Positions 8,674-16,874 of a stretch of 45,533 nt of DNA are shown one piece after another. The DNA is from CAYPTB01 sp964413535. GTDB taxonomy: Bacteria > Planctomycetota > UBA1135 > GCA-002686595. The stretch covers positions 1-45,533 of the forward strand of contig CAYPTB010000014.1 of NCBI GenBank assembly GCA_964413535.1, read 5' to 3'. Below the pieces are notes generated by a model. That model was not told where the DNA came from, ran no database searches, and saw only the letters and a list, made by a program, of their open reading frames with translations. The position numbers and the translations under genes were made by a program. Every line of letters begins with the position of its first letter. Position 1 is the first letter of the stretch.

Positions 8674-8861
8674 GTGGACGGCCTCGTGACGACGTCGCGC
8701 GCGCGAACTTCCCGAGTCGAGCTCGCTCGCTCCGGGCGAGCGGGTCAGCCGAGGGACGCGCAGCGCAGGAGAGTCGCCTCCACTGGCTGGCGCTCAGGTC
8801 CTGGTTCGCGCGAGGGCCGTCCCCCCGGCGTGGCCGGCCGACGCCGGCGCCCAGCCGGGGC

Positions 8862-10322
8862 TCATTCCTCGCCTCCCCCAGACATGCGAAGTCCGCCGCC
8901 GGAACTCGTCGTCGATTTCTGCACGTGCTTGTCGCCGCCGTGCTGGAAGCCACGCAAGGCCATCATCAGCTCGTCGGGTCGGTCGGAGGCCGCCAAGGCG
9001 ATCTCCAGGTCCACCGCGGCCGTCTCCACCAGCTTGCGCAGACTCATGTTGAAGGAGATCAGTCCGTTCTCGTTGTTGGCGTCGATGACTCGCGAGAGTT
9101 CGCTCGTGCGCCCGTCGACGAGGAGTTCGCGGACGTGGGGCGTGGACGTGAGGAGCTCGAACGCAGGGACCATTCCCTTCCCCGTCGCTCGCGGGACCAG
9201 TCTCTGAGAGAGCACGGCGGCCAGGTTCTCCGCGAGTCGCGAGCGGGCCTGGACGTGCTGCTCGGCCGGGAAGAACGACAGGATGCGATCCACCGTCTGC
9301 GCGGCGTTCACGGTGTGGAGCGTGCTCATCACCAGGTGCCCGGTTTCCGTGGCATCCAAGGCGGCGTTCACGGTCTCCGCATCGCGCATCTCGCCGATCA
9401 GGATCACGTCCGGACTCTGACGAAGCGAGTGGCGAAGGCCCTCGTGGAAGGTCGTGCAGTCGGTTCCCACTTCGCGTTGGCTGATCACGCAGCGGTCTTC
9501 CGTGAACAGCATCTCGACCGGGTCTTCGAGCGTGATGATGTGCCGTTCGAAGTGGAGATTCATGTACTGGATCATCGCGGCGAGCGTGGTCGACTTGCCC
9601 GAGCCCGCGATGCCGGTGACGAGGATGATCCCGCGCTTCTTCGACGAGCACCGCTTCAGCTCGGGTGTGGGGAGCCCGAGGCTCTCGAGCAAGGGCGGAT
9701 CGTCCGAGATGCGGCGCAGGACGACCGCCGGCTCCCCCATTTGCTTGTACGCGTTGAGCCGGAAACGGCCCAGTCCATCGAGGTGCACGGCGACGTCGAC
9801 CGAACCGGTCTCGCGCCAGATCTCCATGCGCTCGATGCCGACCACGCCGTCGAGCACCTCGAGCAGGGCACCCGATGCGGGCACCTTGCCCGGCAGGAAC
9901 CGGATCTTGCCGTCGACGCGGCAGGAGGGCTTCCCTCCCGCGCGGAGGATCAAGTCACTCGCGCTCGACTGGACCATGGCCGCTAGCCAGGCTTCGAGCT
10001 GGTGGCGCGGAGAGATCGAGCTCGAAGCGAGGCTGGAAGACGTCACCGAGTGGATCGCGGAGTCCTGCCGATCGAAGTTGGTGAGGAGCATCTCCCGAAT
10101 CGGTGGGGAGGGGGGCCCGGCAATCGGAGCCTCGGCAGGCAGAGGCGGAGCCGGGAAGTCCGGCTCGGCCGATTCGGGCACTCTGGTGCTGTCGACGGTA
10201 GATCCGGCGGAGCGCACGGGAGGGACCGACGACAGAGGTTCGAGTCCGATGGGACGCCGTTTGTCTCCAGCGGGCGGCGCCGTGTCTCGACGCGGAACGG
10301 GAGGCGGTGAATCGAACTGCAC
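8862..10322 (-). CDS. pilT: Type IV pilus retraction ATPase PilT-like, with Pro-rich N-terminal extension
   Basis: This secretion-superfamily hexameric ATPase, 486 residues from GTG 10322, would power pilus retraction at the inner membrane. Motifs: GIAGSGKST (237-245, Walker A), ITLEDPVE (263-270, Asp box), SPDVILIGEMRD (303-314, Walker B) and TGHLVMSTLHT (327-337, His box). The C-terminal half ends with the PilT-like stretch from NGLISFN to DRPDEL. There is no four-Cys zinc motif as in PilB/GspE, which favours PilT. GTG 10322 has AGGA 5 bases upstream. ATG 10091 (409 residues) is the alternative; it would remove about 77 Pro-rich residues that precede the usual PilT start, so the start is uncertain. 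The ORF lies upstream of the GspC-like gene on the same strand. Confidence 0.85.
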   Translation of the reverse strand: MQFDSPPPVPRRDTAPPAGDKRRPIGLEPLSSVPPVRSAGSTVDSTRVPESAEPDFPAPPLPAEAPIAGPPSPPIREMLLTNFDRQDSAIHSVTSSSLASSSISPRHQLEAWLAAMVQSSASDLILRAGGKPSCRVDGKIRFLPGKVPASGALLEVLDGVVGIERMEIWRETGSVDVAVHLDGLGRFRLNAYKQMGEPAVVLRRISDDPPLLESLGLPTPELKRCSSKKRGIILVTGIAGSGKSTTLAAMIQYMNLHFERHIITLEDPVEMLFTEDRCVISQREVGTDCTTFHEGLRHSLRQSPDVILIGEMRDAETVNAALDATETGHLVMSTLHTVNAAQTVDRILSFFPAEQHVQARSRLAENLAAVLSQRLVPRATGKGMVPAFELLTSTPHVRELLVDGRTSELSRVIDANNENGLISFNMSLRKLVETAAVDLEIALAASDRPDELMMALRGFQHGGDKHVQKSTTSSGGGLRMSGGGEE

Positions 10323-10422
10323 GAGGATCCTCCGAACGAAGCCGGGCGGGGGCCATGCGATGAGAGCGCACGAGGCACAGGCTTGGATCGGAGCCCGAGG
10401 GCATCGACCTTGACGAAAGCGC

Positions 10423-10478
10423 TCCGCCCGTCCGGCCCGCGAAAGCCTTTCGCCTGGGCCGGTGGAGCTCCGGGCGGA
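10423..10478 (-). terminator. Long nested inverted repeat after obgE
   Basis: The outer arms TCCGCCCG (10423-10430) and CGGGCGGA (10471-10478) enclose CCGGCCC/GGGCCGG (10432-10438, 10456-10462) and GCGAAA/TTTCGC (10439-10444, 10448-10453) around a 3-base loop. It starts 9 bases past the obgE stop and ends about 100 bases before pilT, so it is placed to end or attenuate the rplU-rpmA-obgE transcript. The T-run is weak (GCGCTTTCGTC), so it may instead stabilise a 3' end. Confidence 0.45.
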
Positions 10479-10486
10479 AGCCCGAG

Positions 10487-11485
10487 TCAGCGGAGCGCGA
10501 GCCCGCGCGCGAGGCGCTGCGCCTCGACCAGCAGCTCCGGGACACCGCGCCCCGTGTGGGCCGATATCGGGAACACGCGTTCCCCCGCCGTCCTCTCGAG
10601 CTCGAAAGCCTTTCGGACGGACTCTTCGTCCTCGACCTTGCTCGCGGCCAGGAGGTAGGGCCGCTTCGCGAGTTCCGCGGAATAGAGCTCGATCTCGTGC
10701 CTCACCGTGCGCCAGGCATCGAACGGCGTTTCCTGCGCGCTGGCCGAGACGTCGACGAGATGGACCAGGACGCTGCAGCGTTCGACGTGCTTCAAGAATT
10801 GGTGTCCGAGTCCGACTCCTCGAGAGGCACCCTCGATCAAACCGGGAAGATCCGCGATGCACAGGGTGTCGTAGTCGCCGACGTGCGCGATCCCGACTCG
10901 GGGCTCGAGGGTCGTGAACGGATAGTCGGCGACCTTGGGCGTTGCGGCGCTCACGAGCGAAAGGAGCGTGCTCTTGCCGGCGTTCGGGAGACCCACGATG
11001 CCGACTTCCGCGACGAGCTTCAGCTCGAGCCGCAGGGACCGTCGCTCTCCCGCTCGTCCGGGTTCCGCATGTCGCGGCGCTTGACGTACCGAGTTCGCGA
11101 ATCGGGCGTTTCCACGCCCGCCCGTTCCACCCTTCGCGATGATCACGGAGTCTCCCGCGTCGGAGAGATCCTTGAGCAAGTGTCCGCGCTCTGCGTCGCG
11201 CACTTGGGTTCCCACAGGCACGGCGACCACGAGGTCACTCCCGCGCCTGCCACTGCAGTTGGCGGGCCCGCCCGGCATGCCCGCTCCAGCCTCGTGCCGC
11301 GGTCGTCGTCCGACGAAGAGCAGACTGTTCAGGCTCGAGTCGGAGACCAGCACCACGTCACCGCCGTCTCCCCCGTCGCCTCCCCACGGTCCACCACGGG
11401 GAACGAACTTCTCGCGCCGGAAGGCGACCAAACCGTCGCCCCCTCGTCCCGCGATGACCTCGATCTCGCACTCGTCGCGGAACAT
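10487..11485 (-). CDS. obgE: Obg family GTPase
   Basis: This 332-residue ribosome-associated GTPase is involved in large-subunit maturation. Residues 1-158 form the glycine-rich Obg fold (IAGRGGDGLVAFRREKFVP, WGGDGGDGGDV, AKGGTGGRGNARFA). The G domain has GLPNAGKS (165-172), TTLEP and DLPGLIEGAS (212-221). G5 is SAH (308-310). G4, normally NKxD, reads SKVE (282-285), an unusual loss of both the Asn and the Asp. No C-terminal OCT domain is present, so this is the short form. It follows rpmA at a 33-base gap, the classical rplU-rpmA-obgE order. Confidence 0.92.
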   Translation of the reverse strand: MFRDECEIEVIAGRGGDGLVAFRREKFVPRGGPWGGDGGDGGDVVLVSDSSLNSLLFVGRRPRHEAGAGMPGGPANCSGRRGSDLVVAVPVGTQVRDAERGHLLKDLSDAGDSVIIAKGGTGGRGNARFANSVRQAPRHAEPGRAGERRSLRLELKLVAEVGIVGLPNAGKSTLLSLVSAATPKVADYPFTTLEPRVGIAHVGDYDTLCIADLPGLIEGASRGVGLGHQFLKHVERCSVLVHLVDVSASAQETPFDAWRTVRHEIELYSAELAKRPYLLAASKVEDEESVRKAFELERTAGERVFPISAHTGRGVPELLVEAQRLARGLALR

Positions 11486-11518
11486 CTCGCAATTCGGGGG
11501 GTGGCGAGCCCCGATGCT

Positions 11519-11770
11519 CTACTTCGCGGCGACTGGGTCGACGTGGACTCGGCGCCCCGTCTGGAATCGGACGACGCCCTCGATCAGCGAGTAGATGGTG
11601 TAGTCGCTGCCCAGTCCCACGTTCTTGCCCGGCCGGAACTTCGTTCCGCACTGGCGAACGAGGATCGTGCCCGGGGTGACGGCTTGGCCGCCGAAGCGCT
11701 TCACTCCGCGGAACTGCGGATTGGAATCGCGCCCGTTGCGGGTCGACCCTTGTCCCTTCTTGTGTGCCAT
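11519..11770 (-). CDS. rpmA: 50S ribosomal protein L27
   Basis: This 83-residue L27 has the family start MAHKKGQGSTRNGRDSNPQ, with the N-terminal tail that reaches the peptidyl transferase centre, then FGGQAVTPGTILVRQCGTKF and the GSDYTIYSLIEGVV segment. It starts 3 bases after the rplU stop. There is no cleavable N-terminal extension of the Firmicutes type. Confidence 0.97.
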   Translation of the reverse strand: MAHKKGQGSTRNGRDSNPQFRGVKRFGGQAVTPGTILVRQCGTKFRPGKNVGLGSDYTIYSLIEGVVRFQTGRRVHVDPVAAK

Positions 11771-11773
11771 GGC

Positions 11774-12088
11774 TCAGGCTTGGATGGACGTGATGCGGAC
11801 GCGCGTGTAGTGCTGACGGTGACCGCGCTTCTTGCGCGAGTTCTTCCGGCGCTTGAACTTGAACACGACGAGCTTCTCACCCTTCGCCAAACCGAGGACT
11901 TCGCCCCGGACGAGAGCTCCGTCCACGGTGGGCTTGCCCACGCGAACATCGCCTTCGTTCGAGATCAGCGTCACCTGGTCGAAGGTGATCGTCTCCCCCG
12001 GCTCGTTCGATGCGAGGGTGTCACACAGGATGACGTCCCCTTCGCGAACGGTGTGTTGGCGGTCTCGATCCGAGATGACGGCGTACAT
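11774..12088 (-). CDS. rplU: 50S ribosomal protein L21
   Basis: This 104-residue L21 binds 23S rRNA. It starts MYAVISDRDRQHTVREGD at ATG 12088 with AGGGAA upstream, and carries the family C-terminal KFKRRKNSRKKRGHRQ and YTRVRITSI. The open frame extends farther upstream but the conserved protein begins here. It heads the rplU-rpmA-obgE unit, 121 bases after the RNase E/G gene, the frequent rng-rplU neighbourhood. Confidence 0.97.
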   Translation of the reverse strand: MYAVISDRDRQHTVREGDVILCDTLASNEPGETITFDQVTLISNEGDVRVGKPTVDGALVRGEVLGLAKGEKLVVFKFKRRKNSRKKRGHRQHYTRVRITSIQA

Positions 12089-12209
12089 GGTGGGTTCCCT
12101 GGTTCGACCCCGGGCCGCTGCGCCGGGAAGGGGGAAGAGTCTAGCCCTGGCCGAGGAGGCGGGGAAGGGGCAGGCGCGCTCGCGCGGCCCCCGCTCCTTC
12201 GGATTCGAG

Positions 12210-14510
12210 CTAGCGCTTACGACGTCCGCCGGGGCGAACCTCGCGACCATCGGCGCGCAGGTAGCGAAGGACGCTGTCCTCCACTTGGCCGGGCACCTTC
12301 GTGAGCTTGAGCTCGCGGCTGTGGACCTCCGCCAGGGCCGTGAGTTCGTCCGTGAGCTGGTCCTGGAGGTATTGGATGACCTCGGGCAGGGCTCGGACCT
12401 CGACCGTCGTGAAGCCCTTCTGGCTCAACGCCGTGCGCAAGCGCCTCAGGATGGCCTGCGCCCGCGACGCCGGTGTTCGTTGGCGACCCGATCCACGGCA
12501 ATAGGGACAGGGATCGTAGATCAGCTTGCTGAGGCCCGGGCCCAGTCGCTGGCGCGTCATCTCCAGCAAGCCGAACTGCGAGATTCGACCGAGCTTGCTG
12601 CGGGCACGGTCGGTGGCCAGGAGGTTACGGAAGGCCCGTTCGACGTTGCGCCGGTTGCCCTGCCTCATCATGTCGATGAAATCGATGACGATGATGCCGC
12701 CCAGGTCACGCAATCGGATCTGCCGCGCGATCTCGGGCGCTGCTTCGAGGTTCGTCTTGAGAGCTATGTCCTCGAAGCCGGCTCCCTCCTCGCGGGTTCG
12801 TCCCGAGTTGACGTCGATCGCGACGAGAGCTTCGGTTTGATCGAACACGATGGAACCGCCCGAGGGCAGCTCGATCCTCCGAGCGAACATGCGCTCGAAC
12901 TCTTGTTCGACGCCGTAGGCGTGGAAGAGCGGGCGATGCTTGTCGTGCAGCACGATTCGCTCGACGTGCTCGGGCATGAGACGCTCGGCGAAGGCGACCA
13001 TCTCCTCGTGGACCTCGGGATCGTCGACGACCACGCTCTTGGTCTTGGAGCTGAAGAGGTCACGCATCGTGCGGATGGCGACGCTCGACTCCTGGTACAA
13101 GGGAGCCGGGTTGCGACCCGAGACGAGCCGCCGACCGAAGTCGTCCCACACCGCCATCAAGTACTCGAGATCGCGCTTCAGTTCGGCCTTGGTCTTCCCG
13201 ACTCCCGCCGTGCGCACGATCACTCCCATCCCGTCGGGAATGTCGAGCGTGGCGAGGATGCGTTTCAGTCGGCGGCGCTCCTTGTCGTCCTCGATCTTGC
13301 GCGAGACTCCGGTCCGCGCCAGCGAAGGCATGAGGACGAGATAGCGTCCGGGAATCGATATGTACGTGGTGAGAGTCGGGCCCTTGTCTCCGATCGCGTC
13401 CTTCGTGATCTGAACGGCGACCATCTGTCCCTTCTTGAAGAGATCCGTGATCGGTAGCCGTGGACGCGACCTGCGGTGCGTGCGGGTCTTCTTCTGCGCA
13501 GCCTTCTCGCTGTCGGTATCGACGGTATCGGATTCCGAAGACCACTCCTCCTCGGCAACGCGAGTCGTCAGGAGCTTCTCGAGCTTCCAATCGGAGTCCC
13601 CGTAGGCGGAGAGGACGTCCGACGAGTGCAGGAACCCGTTGCGGCCCTGTCCGAAATCGATGAACGCGGCGCCGATGGGAGCTTCGATGTTGACGACGCG
13701 ACCGCGGTAGATGTCGTTGACGAGCGAGTTGTAGCGGTCGACCGTCATCTGGAAGTCGAGGATCTTCTCGTCCTCGACGATCGCCACGCGGACCTCTCGG
13801 GCATCGGCGGCGTTGACGATCAAGACCTGAGTGCGCTCCTCCTCGGCAGCACGTTGCTTCTCCCGCTGCCTTCCGCGCGATTTGCTCGGCCCGTCTTCTT
13901 CCAGGCTGTCGTCGTCGACCTCGTCCTCGTCCTCGTCCTCGGAGTCCTCGTCGGATCCGGCTGGTCTCGCGCGACGGGTCGTAGTGCCGACCGCTCCGTT
14001 CTCCCTGGCGAATGCTTCGAGATCGACGAACTCGTCTTCTTCGCCGGGGATGGCGTCGATCAGGGCGGCTCCGGTCTTCTTGCGTCGCCCGCCTCGGGAG
14101 CCTCGTCGACGGCGCTTGGAACGGGCCGGACCGGGGCCCTCTGCCGACGAGATCTCGGTCGACGTGGAGTGCTCGGGTCCTTCCCCGCTCGTCGCTACCG
14201 GTCGAGAGCCTCCCGACTTCTTCCGCCTCCGCCGGCGCGGACGAGGAGGGCTCGCAGGGTCGCGTGGCGCGGGATCCACGCCATTCGAGGCGGCGGCCTC
14301 GACGGCGCCCGCGATCGAAGTCTCGGCGTTGCCTCCGGGGCGGCGGCGGCGGCGGCGGCGAGACCGGGTCTTACGCTCACCCCTGTCGGCAGTGGAAGCG
14401 GACCCTGGAGTGGAAGTGGATGCGTTGGTTTCGTCTGCTTGGTGGGAGTACGCCGGAGCGTGCTTCGCGCTCGGAAGGAAGATTCCTCCCGGAAACTGCG
14501 GGTCGTTCAT
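12210..14510 (-). CDS. rne: Ribonuclease E/G with long charged N-terminal arm
   Basis: This 766-residue endoribonuclease takes part in mRNA decay and rRNA/tRNA maturation. Residues 1-227 are low complexity: Arg blocks (50-57, 90-97, 132-136), Ser/Pro/Ala linkers and a run of Asp/Glu at about 186-206. Residues 228-393 form an S1 RNA-binding domain (YRGRVVNIEAPIGAAFIDFG) with a charged insertion at about 305-352. The DNase-I-like catalytic part has AIDVNSG (D566, equivalent to E. coli Asp303) and VIDFIDM (D610, equivalent to Asp346). The zinc link is CPYC (668-671). It is placed between the pil cluster and rplU. E. coli RNase E puts its disordered scaffold at the C-terminus; here it is at the N-terminus. 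The name rng would fit as well. Confidence 0.93.
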   Translation of the reverse strand: MNDPQFPGGIFLPSAKHAPAYSHQADETNASTSTPGSASTADRGERKTRSRRRRRRRPGGNAETSIAGAVEAAASNGVDPAPRDPASPPRPRRRRRKKSGGSRPVATSGEGPEHSTSTEISSAEGPGPARSKRRRRGSRGGRRKKTGAALIDAIPGEEDEFVDLEAFARENGAVGTTTRRARPAGSDEDSEDEDEDEVDDDSLEEDGPSKSRGRQREKQRAAEEERTQVLIVNAADAREVRVAIVEDEKILDFQMTVDRYNSLVNDIYRGRVVNIEAPIGAAFIDFGQGRNGFLHSSDVLSAYGDSDWKLEKLLTTRVAEEEWSSESDTVDTDSEKAAQKKTRTHRRSRPRLPITDLFKKGQMVAVQITKDAIGDKGPTLTTYISIPGRYLVLMPSLARTGVSRKIEDDKERRRLKRILATLDIPDGMGVIVRTAGVGKTKAELKRDLEYLMAVWDDFGRRLVSGRNPAPLYQESSVAIRTMRDLFSSKTKSVVVDDPEVHEEMVAFAERLMPEHVERIVLHDKHRPLFHAYGVEQEFERMFARRIELPSGGSIVFDQTEALVAIDVNSGRTREEGAGFEDIALKTNLEAAPEIARQIRLRDLGGIIVIDFIDMMRQGNRRNVERAFRNLLATDRARSKLGRISQFGLLEMTRQRLGPGLSKLIYDPCPYCRGSGRQRTPASRAQAILRRLRTALSQKGFTTVEVRALPEVIQYLQDQLTDELTALAEVHSRELKLTKVPGQVEDSVLRYLRADGREVRPGGRRKR

Positions 14511-14860
14511 CAGATGGGTGTTCTCTATGTCGGCCGGAGCGCCAACCCGCCATGGGTTGCGCGGCGCTCTCGGTTCGGTCTTTCTCGCGGCGCGCAGTGC
14601 CTCTGCATTCGGATGCCCTCAAGGCGAGGACCGTGCAGGTCGCGGCGGCGGCGTGTCGGACCGTGATCGTCGTACGTGATTCGACGGGGCTGTCCCGTCG
14701 GGTAAGTTTTCAGGCGGCCCCCCGGACCACCGCGGCTCCGAAGGAGCTCTAGCGATCGCAACTCGGACAGGGAAGGAGGGCATGAACGGGCCCGGCCCAT
14801 CTCGGCCGCTCCCGCACCTGCGGGGTGGCCGGAGAAGCGCCGGCGTCCCTACTCCTTTGA

Positions 14861-14889
14861 CCTATATCGACTTGGGAGAGGGTATGCAA
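14861..14889 (-). promoter_or_regulatory. Candidate sigma-70-type promoter for the RNase E/G gene
   Basis: On the minus strand TTGCAT (14884-14889) and TATAGG (14861-14866) are separated by 17 bases. The -10 matches TATAAT at 4 positions and the -35 matches TTGACA at 3. It would give an mRNA leader of roughly 345 bases. The match is weak. Confidence 0.3.
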
Positions 14890-14918
14890 GGGCCGTGATC
14901 CCTGCGGATCGGCGGCCC
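14890..14918 (-). terminator. Candidate terminator hairpin after pilQ
   Basis: GGGCCG (14890-14895) pairs with CGGCCC (14913-14918), and inside it GATCC (14897-14901) pairs with GGATC (14906-14910) around a 4-base loop. It lies 38 bases past the pilQ stop and immediately before the candidate promoter. There is only TT after the stem, so it is a poor intrinsic terminator. Confidence 0.35.
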
Positions 14919-14955
14919 CGCCTCAGCACGGCAAGAAGCGGCCCCCGGACGGCGA

Positions 14956-16836
14956 CTACTCCTCGTCCGCCGCCTCGCCTTCGTCCGCGCCGGCCTCGGG
15001 CTGGTAGACGAAGCTGTCCCAATTCGCATTGGGATCGACCGGTTGGGACGGGATCGATGGATCGGCGCTCGCCAGCCCGTCGTCGCCGAAGAGCAAGATC
15101 TCGAGCTCTTGGTCGTACTGGTCCTTACGCCGGCGCAGTTCCTCGCGCAGGATCTGTTCCTGGTCGGAGGCCGTGCGCACGACGGTCGGGGTGATGAACA
15201 CGAGCAAGCTCCGCCGTTCGCGGTTCTTCTGCTCGTGGCGGAAGAGCCAACCCAGCAAGGGTATGTCCCCGAGCAACGGAACCTTCGCGTACCGATCGAA
15301 GTTGGTGTCGGTCGTCAATCCGCCGACGACCGCGGTCTGCCCGCTATCGAGCATCATCGTCGTGAGGATGGTCGACGAGCGCGTTCTCGGCAGCGCGATG
15401 GATCCCTCGAGACCGGATGCGCCGATCGTGAACACGTCGAAGCCGGGAGGCGCGAGGGCCGAGTTGCCGGTGCCCGACAGACTCGTCTCCTTCGGGATGA
15501 TCTCGAGTTGGAGCCGATTGGAACCCGGCACGACGTGCGGCACGAGCAGAAGTTGGAAGCCGACCTCGACGGGCGACCCCTGTGCTTCCGCCACCGAGAG
15601 CTGCAAGCCTCCGGCTTGGCCCTGCTCCGACTTGGCTTCCGCGTAGCGGATCGTCTCCCCGACGAAGATGGTCGCTGCGCGTCCGTCGAGGGCGATGAGT
15701 TTCGGCGCCTGGACGACCTGCGTGCGGGTGTCGCTCTTGAGGAGTCGCAGGGTCGCCTGCCAGTTGGTGAAGGACAGCGCACCGAAGATCGTGTCGGGGT
15801 GCACGGTCGTACCGAAGTTCTGGAGCGGGTTCGCGAACGGGCCGTCGTTGTCGTTCGCGATGAAGATGTCCTCGAAGCCGCCGTCTCCCAGGTTGAACGG
15901 GAAGGTGATCGGGATCTGGCTGCCCGAGAGGCTCACTTGGGGCCCGGCGTCGCCGTAGTCGACCCCCAGGTTGTACAGATCGGCGTTGGTCGTCGAGACG
16001 AACTTGACGTCAACCATGACCTGGGCGGGCATCACGTCGAGCCGGTCGACCAGCGAGGCGATCTCTTCGTGCACCTTCGCCGTGTCGCGCACGATGACCA
16101 TGTTCTTGTCCGAGACGTAATCGAGGTCTCCGCCGGGATTCAAGGCCTTGGCGAGCGCACCCAGCATCGGGAAGTCCTTCGCTAGATCGCCGGTCGCCTT
16201 CTGCGCCTTGCCCTCGACGAAGCCGGACTTCACGAGCGGGGCGTAGTCGCTGCGAGGACGCACGTAGCGAAGTTGATAGCTGCGCGTCTCCATCTGCGCC
16301 TGCAAGGAGAGCGGATCCACGACACGCAGGATGCCGCGCTCCTCCTCGACCACCGTGTAGCCGAGCGTCTTGACCGCCACCTCGAGAGCATGGCGCCACG
16401 GAACGTCCTTGAGTCGGACGGAGATCGTCCCGGCGACCTCGGGTGCCACGACGATGTTCGCCCCCGACAGGGCTGCGATCGCGTCGATGACCTCGGTGAT
16501 CTCGGAGTTCGTGAAGATGAAGGTCACCCGCGGAGGACGGCTGACGATCAGCACGCCGGCGAGTCCCTCCTCGACGACGCAACCCGCGTATTCCGCCGCG
16601 AGGTCCAGGGCATCCCGCCAGGGCACGTCCGAGAGGTCGAGTGACACCTCGATGTCGCCTCCCTCCATGACCACGATGTTCGCTCCCGACTGCACCCTGA
16701 CGTAGTCGACGACTTCGACGAGTTGTCGGCTCTCGACGCGTAATGAAATCCTTGCGTCCTGTCGCGGCCCTTGGCCTACGACGGGTGTCGCAAGTAGGAT
16801 TCCCGCGACGAGGACACTTGAGTACCACTTGACCAT
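14956..16836 (-). CDS. pilQ: Type IV pilus secretin PilQ-like
   Basis: This 626-residue outer-membrane channel protein has a signal peptide (residues 1-21, ending VVGQG). Two successive STN/N0-like modules follow (about 30-100 and 104-172: DYVRVQSGANIVV...VPWRDALDLAAEYAG, then IAALSGANIVVAPEV...VPWRHALEVAVKTLG). After these come an N1-like domain, the secretin core (VMVDVKFVSTTNADLYNLGVDYG) and the secretin signature VPLLGDIPLLGWLFRHEQ. The last 45 or so residues are an acidic tail. The start ATG 16836 has GGAG 7 bases upstream. It is the last gene of pilM-N-O-Q. No AMIN domain was recognised, unlike many PilQ proteins. Confidence 0.9.
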   Translation of the reverse strand: MVKWYSSVLVAGILLATPVVGQGPRQDARISLRVESRQLVEVVDYVRVQSGANIVVMEGGDIEVSLDLSDVPWRDALDLAAEYAGCVVEEGLAGVLIVSRPPRVTFIFTNSEITEVIDAIAALSGANIVVAPEVAGTISVRLKDVPWRHALEVAVKTLGYTVVEEERGILRVVDPLSLQAQMETRSYQLRYVRPRSDYAPLVKSGFVEGKAQKATGDLAKDFPMLGALAKALNPGGDLDYVSDKNMVIVRDTAKVHEEIASLVDRLDVMPAQVMVDVKFVSTTNADLYNLGVDYGDAGPQVSLSGSQIPITFPFNLGDGGFEDIFIANDNDGPFANPLQNFGTTVHPDTIFGALSFTNWQATLRLLKSDTRTQVVQAPKLIALDGRAATIFVGETIRYAEAKSEQGQAGGLQLSVAEAQGSPVEVGFQLLLVPHVVPGSNRLQLEIIPKETSLSGTGNSALAPPGFDVFTIGASGLEGSIALPRTRSSTILTTMMLDSGQTAVVGGLTTDTNFDRYAKVPLLGDIPLLGWLFRHEQKNRERRSLLVFITPTVVRTASDQEQILREELRRRKDQYDQELEILLFGDDGLASADPSIPSQPVDPNANWDSFVYQPEAGADEGEAADEE

Positions 16837-16874
16837 CGAAAAGCTCCGGCTCGCTCTGTGTTTTTTGTCGGGGA

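Larger units (their letters stand above)
14511..14955. other. Intergenic region between pilQ and the RNase E/G gene
   Basis: 445 bases without a supported gene. It contains the hairpin and weak promoter listed separately and probably a long leader for the RNase E/G mRNA. In E. coli the rne leader is an autoregulatory target, so a structured leader here would fit, but I could not verify a matching fold. Confidence 0.5.

Noticed and set aside
6360..9986. A plus-strand open frame of about 1200 codons
   Set aside because: It lies opposite mnmE, coaX, the PDZ gene and pilT, has Arg/Ser/Ala bias and no recognisable domain. It is an antisense shadow of GC-rich codon use.
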